Shown one piece after another: positions 30,764 through 33,677 of a stretch of 33,677 bases of DNA; position 1 is the stretch's first letter; every line of letters begins with the position of its first letter. The notes below the pieces were generated by a model. It was not told the origin of the DNA and did no database searches. It saw only the letters and a list, made by a program, of their open reading frames with translations. The position numbers and the translations under genes were made by a program. The stretch covers positions 1 to 33,677 of the forward strand of contig NZ_JH711481.1 in the NCBI RefSeq assembly GCF_000269805.1, in the 5' to 3' direction. This DNA comes from Actinomyces massiliensis 4401292 (GTDB taxonomy: Bacteria > Actinomycetota > Actinomycetes > Actinomycetales > Actinomycetaceae).

Positions 30764-31189
30764 TCAAGCCGATGGACTCAGCGCTGCGGGGCTCAGCGCT
30801 GTGGCGAGCTTGTTCATGGCGGAGGCCGCGGAGGCGCTGACCGTGGGGCCCACGGCAGCCAGGCTGGCCATGAGGGCGGCGATCTCGGGCAGGTCCAGTT
30901 CGATCGGTCCGACGGGGGCGTCGTTCTCGATCGCGACGCCCCCTCCGCGGCCCGGGACCGCGATGATCGGGACTCCGGAATGGATCAGGCGCTCGATGTC
31001 GCGGGCGATGGTGCGTTCGGTGACGCCGAGTTCGTCGGCGAGACGCCCGTGGGTGAGCCTGGTCCGGCTCGCGTGCAACCGTTCGATGAGGTACTGCTGG
31101 CGCTCGACTCGTCGCAGAGTCAGATGGGAGTCACGAGACGCGGCCGCCGCCTGTCCAGGGGATTGATTCACGAACACCAGAGTAACCAT
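30764..31189 (-). CDS. Short YafY/DeoR-type HTH regulator
   Basis: A 141-residue protein with an HTH_11-type winged helix at about residues 28-82 (RRVERQQYLIERLHASRTRLTHGRLADELGVTERTIARDIERLIHSGVPIIAVPGRGGGVAI). It matches the N terminus of YafY/WYL regulators, which usually exceed 300 residues. Here a short helical tail (LPEIAALMASLAAV...) replaces the WYL domain, and the frame ends without sign of a frameshift nearby, so it may be a naturally short form or a remnant. It is divergent from the SnoaL-like gene with only 39 bp between, and its start overlaps the inverted pair TGACA...TGTCA (31189-31204), suggesting autoregulation and control of that neighbour. Confidence 0.82.
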   Translation of the reverse strand: MVTLVFVNQSPGQAAAASRDSHLTLRRVERQQYLIERLHASRTRLTHGRLADELGVTERTIARDIERLIHSGVPIIAVPGRGGGVAIENDAPVGPIELDLPEIAALMASLAAVGPTVSASAASAMNKLATALSPAALSPSA

Positions 31190-31204
31190 GACATAGGCGT
31201 GTCA
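31189..31204. promoter_or_regulatory. Possible operator of the YafY-type regulator
   Basis: TGACA (31189-31193) and TGTCA (31200-31204) form an inverted pair with a 6-bp spacer in the 39-bp gap between divergent genes, overlapping the regulator's start codon. The position suits an autoregulatory site that also controls the SnoaL-like gene at 31229. Confidence 0.45.
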
Positions 31205-31228
31205 GGGTATCTGCATAGTGTGGCTGTC

Positions 31229-31618
31229 ATGAACCACAAGATCCATGAGAACCACGAGATCCACGACATCATCGCCCGGGAATTCTTCGACTCCTACACC
31301 CGCGCCCTGCTCGATCGCGACGCGAAGGCGATCGCCGAGCATTACGCGGTGCCCGCACTGATCGAGTTCCCCGAGCAGGCCATCGCCGTGTCCGATGCTC
31401 GCCAGACCGAGGAGTTCTTCGCCGGGGCCTTCGGCCAGTACGAGGGCGTCTCCAGGAGCGATGCCGCGGTGGAGGTCGTCGCAGCGACCGGGCACAGCAT
31501 CTGGGCCGACGTGAGCTGGCACCACCACGGCGGCGCCCCAGACGAGCGGAGCATGTACCAGCTCGTGCGCAATGGCGATAAGTGGACGATCGCCGTCCTG
31601 ACCCCGCTGGACGCCTGA
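31229..31618 (+). CDS. SnoaL/NTF2-like small protein
   Basis: A 129-residue protein with the alpha+beta cone fold signature of NTF2/SnoaL-like proteins: an N-terminal helix FFDSYTRALLDRDAKAIAEHYAVPALIEFP, then strands ending in SMYQLVRNGDKWTIAVLTPLDA. Such proteins are often paired with YafY-type regulators. No catalytic residues can be named. The N terminus (MNHKIHENHEIHD) is encoded by two copies of an 18-bp repeat at 31232-31267, and removing it would leave the domain intact, so this extension is probably recent. The ATG at 31229 has no strong ribosome binding site; the leader is under 40 bp. No link with the siderophore genes is seen. Confidence 0.78.
   Translation: MNHKIHENHEIHDIIAREFFDSYTRALLDRDAKAIAEHYAVPALIEFPEQAIAVSDARQTEEFFAGAFGQYEGVSRSDAAVEVVAATGHSIWADVSWHHHGGAPDERSMYQLVRNGDKWTIAVLTPLDA
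31232..31267. repeat. In-frame 18-bp direct repeat at a gene start
   Basis: AACCACAAGATCCATGAG and AACCACGAGATCCACGAC are adjacent 18-bp units (15 of 18 identical) that encode NHKIHE and NHEIHD right after the start codon of the SnoaL-like gene. Confidence 0.65.
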
Positions 31619-31894
31619 ACAGCGCACCAACAAGATGGACGCCGAGACGAGCCCCCGCCCAGGACGGCGCCGCAAGTGCTCCCCCTGCTTTCGCTCAGCA
31701 GCACCTGCGTCCGCTCAGCGACTCCCCCTCCCCGCCGAACGGATCGAGCTGCGCCTTGATGGACCGCCTTCCTCCGGACTGCCGTGAGGCGGTCAGGCAT
31801 CTAGATACTCCGCTATAGAGGACTGCTCTCATGCGCTCACGCCTCATAGCCACAACCGTACGATTCCGCCGCCGCGAGGTCGGGTCGCCGCCAT
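31619..31894. other. Gene-free spacer
   Basis: I see no supportable gene, terminator or repeat in this 276-bp stretch. Small frames on both strands lack ribosome binding sites and motifs. Confidence 0.4.
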
Positions 31895-31920
31895 AGTATT
31901 AGAAAGTGGTTTCTAATACT
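31895..31920. promoter_or_regulatory. Perfect 26-bp palindromic operator candidate
   Basis: The arms AGTATTAGAAA (31895-31905) and TTTCTAATACT (31910-31920) are perfectly complementary around GTGG. An AT-rich perfect palindrome in GC-rich DNA just ahead of a gene is typical of a TetR- or MarR-type operator. No regulator gene is adjacent, so the cognate protein lies elsewhere. Confidence 0.7.
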
Positions 31921-31938
31921 GCTGAAAACGCTCCGCAT

Positions 31939-32493
31939 ATGCGGCACAGGTGCGGGCTGCCGTGGGTATGGGGCGAGCCGGCCACCGATGTCCAGCTCCT
32001 GGCCCCCGCCGGTGCGGCGGACGCTCGGCCGGTGGTGCGCTCGGTTGTCGTGGACGCGCCTGCGGAGACGGTGTTCGGGTGGGTGTGTCAGTTGCGGCGT
32101 GCACCGTACTCCTACGACTGGCTGGACAATTTCGGGCGGCGCAGTCCGCGCGAAGCTGATCCCTCATTGACCGGGCTGGAGGTCGGTCAGTCCTTCATGA
32201 CGATCTTCGAGTTGGTCGGGTTCGCGGCACCGTCCTCGGTGAGGTTGCGGATGAAGGAGGGTTGGCCGACGGCGGCGTTCGGCGCAATCGACCTCACCTA
32301 CAGCATTGAGGCGGCGGACGCGGAGCGCACGCGTCTGTCGGCGGTGATGTGGATGCTACCGATTGGACGAGTTCTGGGCCGCACCCGCCGGTATCTGCTG
32401 GCCTGGGGCGATCTGGTGATGATGCGCAAGCAGCTGCGCACCCTCGCTGCCCTGGCCGAACGCGACACCACCAACGCGAAAACGAGGCATTGA
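31939..32493 (+). CDS. SRPBCC/polyketide-cyclase-like protein
   Basis: A 184-residue protein whose central part (VVRSVVVDAPAETVFGWVCQLRRAPYSYDWLDNFG) resembles the first strand and helices of the SRPBCC (START/Bet v 1-like) fold seen in polyketide cyclase/lipid-binding family members. IDLTYSIEAADAERTRLSAVMWM fits later strands and the Arg-rich end fits the long C-terminal helix. These proteins bind hydrophobic ligands; none can be named. The ATG at 31939 is used; an in-frame GTG at 31906 lies inside the upstream palindrome and would add 11 residues. No ribosome binding site is seen for either. It is probably repressed through the palindrome. Its relation to the siderophore locus is not evident. 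Confidence 0.7.
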   Translation: MRHRCGLPWVWGEPATDVQLLAPAGAADARPVVRSVVVDAPAETVFGWVCQLRRAPYSYDWLDNFGRRSPREADPSLTGLEVGQSFMTIFELVGFAAPSSVRLRMKEGWPTAAFGAIDLTYSIEAADAERTRLSAVMWMLPIGRVLGRTRRYLLAWGDLVMMRKQLRTLAALAERDTTNAKTRH

Positions 32494-32602
32494 GGCTTAG
32501 AGGCTTGTTGATGGGTCTTTATGTGTCTTTCCCGAGGAGCCGGTCGTTTTCGTTGAGGTGGGCCGGTGCACCTGCGAGGTCGATCGGGGCTTGCTGGGTC
32601 GG

Positions 32603-32730
32603 GTGTGTCCAAAGCGGAGGAGATTAAAGCCCCGGTGGTCTGGATATCTCTAAGAAAACCTGCGATGACCTGGTGTTTTGGGTGTCGCGCTGCATGGTGC
32701 CCGGGTCAATCTCCTCCGTTTTGGACACAC
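32603..32730. mobile_element. MITE-like element, 128 bp, with 23-bp inverted ends
   Basis: The left end (32603-32625, starting GTGTGTCCAAAGCGGAGG) and the right end (32708-32730, ending CGTTTTGGACACAC) are inverted copies identical at 22 of 23 positions. The four bases TCGG directly flank both sides (32599-32602 and 32731-32734), consistent with a target-site duplication. The 82-bp interior has no coding capacity. It is therefore a non-autonomous miniature element or the deleted remnant of an insertion sequence. The family is not identified; the terminal TGTG...CACA is common to several IS groups. Confidence 0.8.
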
Positions 32731-33111
32731 TCGGCGCCGTCAACACGCAACACTGACCCCGCAACAGGCCGAGGCACTCGCGGGCGCTTGAGCACCGTCA
32801 TGGACGAGAGTTCCAGCCGCCAGCGTCGTCACGATTCGCGACAAACGAGGCCAGGCGCCTCCGCGCCGCCCAAAAAACCGCATGATTTCAACGGTCTAGT
32901 CAGGACATCGGGAAGTCTTCGGACGCGTTTGCCCCGAATCTGGATATTCGAACGCCTCCCGCCCTCACGATGACCAAGTTCAGGGCGGGTGAGGCGCATG
33001 GGCGGTCTTGCTCGGAGCTTCAGGGCATTTCCGAGCGGGAGCGACAAAGCCCGGGCAGGCCCCCGAGGTACCGCACCCAAGACGCCCGACGTCACGGATG
33101 TATCGGGACAC

Positions 33112-33144
33112 CACGATCTCGATGCGGAGTACGACCGATCTCGG
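33112..33144 (-). repeat. 22-bp repeat, 2 copies, third locus
   Basis: CCACGATCTCG (33112-33122, degenerate) and GACCGATCTCG (33134-33144) are spaced 22 bp apart, the same core and period as at 1968-2033 and 2375-2473. On the minus strand the array is followed 27 bp on by GTCTTGGGTG (complement of 33075-33084). The left array is followed by the same decamer (2047-2056) after 24 bp, so the loci share a longer unit. Confidence 0.75.
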
Positions 33145-33329
33145 TGAAGGGATGCGCAAACTTCGGTGGAGGTAGCGAGATAGTGTTCGAACCTGACCCC
33201 GTCCTTCCACGTCCACGGTCTGTCGTCAACACCATACGGAAGCGCAGGTCACGGGCGGGCACCGCTTCACGCGCGCGTGAAGCCGCTCCTCAGCCTATTC
33301 CCCGACTAACCGACGCGATGCTTCGATAA

Positions 33330-33608
33330 GCCGAACGGCGCTACAAGGATGAGCAGACGTTGCGAACAATCGCGAGCGACCTGGGTGTCAGCCGTCCGCG
33401 GCTCGCAGCGCGTCTCCGGTCGCGCGGCGTGTCGATCCGGCGACAGGCACCCACTGCTGAACAGGTGTGCGAAATGCAGCGTCGCTACGAGACTGGTGAA
33501 TCGCTCGCGACCGTCGGTGCACAGCTCGGATTCGATGCCGAGACGGTGCGCACGCACCTACGATCGGTCGGCGTAGTGATGCGTGATGTCCATGGTCGGA
33601 ATCGGTAG
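33330..33608 (+). pseudogene. Truncated protein with two tandem HTH motifs
   Basis: The frame from just after a stop (33327-33329) to TAG at 33606-33608 encodes two similar segments: RRYKDEQTLRTIASDLGVSRPRLAARLRSRGVSIRR and RRYETGESLATVGAQLGFDAETVRTHLRSVGVVMRD. Each looks like a resolvase-type helix-turn-helix with the pattern RRY-x-L-x-LG-x-LR-GV. Only a TTG at 33360 could serve as an internal start, and the first helix would then be cut. The upstream DNA has no continuing homology, so this is probably the C-terminal remnant of a larger recombinase- or regulator-like protein. It could instead be a small intact HTH protein. Confidence 0.55.
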
Positions 33609-33677
33609 TACAAATACGTTACCCTCGCACGCGCTCCTGAGCTCGCTCGCGTGCGCGTTGACGGAGTCTCACTCTAA

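Larger units (their letters stand above)
32494..33329. other. Gene-poor region holding a MITE and a dispersed repeat
   Basis: No intact gene is visible in this 836-bp stretch. The open frames on both strands have no recognisable domain and low-complexity, Arg/Pro-rich translations. It contains the MITE-like element at 32603-32730 and a copy of the 22-bp repeat at 33112-33144. It looks like accumulated mobile or decayed DNA. Confidence 0.5.

Noticed and set aside
32829-33095. Small minus-strand open frame (88 codons)
   Set aside because: Arg/Pro-rich translation without motif or ribosome binding site, in a region of decayed or mobile DNA.
1-33677. tRNA, rRNA or riboswitch genes
   Set aside because: No cloverleaf-like or conserved riboswitch sequence was recognised by eye; a tRNAscan/Infernal run would be decisive.

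Overview
The window is high-GC DNA with GTG and TTG starts, tightly packed genes with ATGA start/stop overlaps, and two sites resembling DtxR/IdeR iron boxes. This points to an actinomycete (Actinomycetota); the species cannot be told. Most of the window, about 2.5-30.6 kb on the minus strand, is one biosynthetic and transport locus for a thiazoline-type (pyochelin/yersiniabactin-like) siderophore or metallophore. I reconstruct it as two iron-regulated transcription units.

Unit 1 runs leftwards from about 30.6 to 9.2 kb, behind an iron-box promoter at 30574-30611. It encodes a saccharopine-dehydrogenase-like oxidoreductase, a PchG/Irp3-type thiazolinyl imine reductase, NRPS2 (docking-Cy-A-MT-PCP-TE), a VOC-fold protein, an EntE/PchD-type aryl-AMP ligase, NRPS1 (ArCP-Cy-A with embedded pseudo-MT-PCP-Cy-A-PCP), and a complete ECF transporter (S, T and a fused double ATPase). 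Unit 2 runs leftwards from about 9.2 to 2.5 kb, behind a second iron box at 9191-9209. It encodes a DrrA-like ATPase with two ABC-2 permeases (probable exporter), an EntC-type isochorismate synthase, a hexapeptide acetyltransferase, a GT1-type glycosyltransferase and a type II thioesterase.

The assembly logic follows pyochelin with one extra module. An aryl acid is loaded on the ArCP, three Cy/A modules all carrying a cysteine-type code add and cyclise three cysteines, the first ring may be epimerised by the pseudo-MT, the last is probably reduced and methylated, and the thioesterase releases the product. Features that depart from the standard picture are: an aryl ligase with Asp and Gln where EntE has Asn and Ser; an isochorismate synthase with no visible partner lyase; a Cys-nucleophile terminal TE; two unrelated reductases; glycosyl- and acetyltransferase genes; and an ECF system as the only visible importer. 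No phosphopantetheinyl transferase, MbtH-like protein, PchB-like lyase or solute-binding lipoprotein is visible.

Flanks. On the left are a divergent TetR regulator/SDR pair and a repeat-rich intergenic region with 22-bp repeat arrays in opposite orientations. On the right are a YafY-type HTH regulator with a divergent SnoaL/NTF2-like gene, an SRPBCC-like gene behind a perfect palindrome, a 128-bp MITE-like element with 23-bp inverted ends and a 4-bp target duplication, another copy of the 22-bp repeat, and an apparently truncated HTH protein. Short tandem repeats of mostly 9 bp recur through the locus, in intergenic gaps and in-frame inside the NRPS genes.
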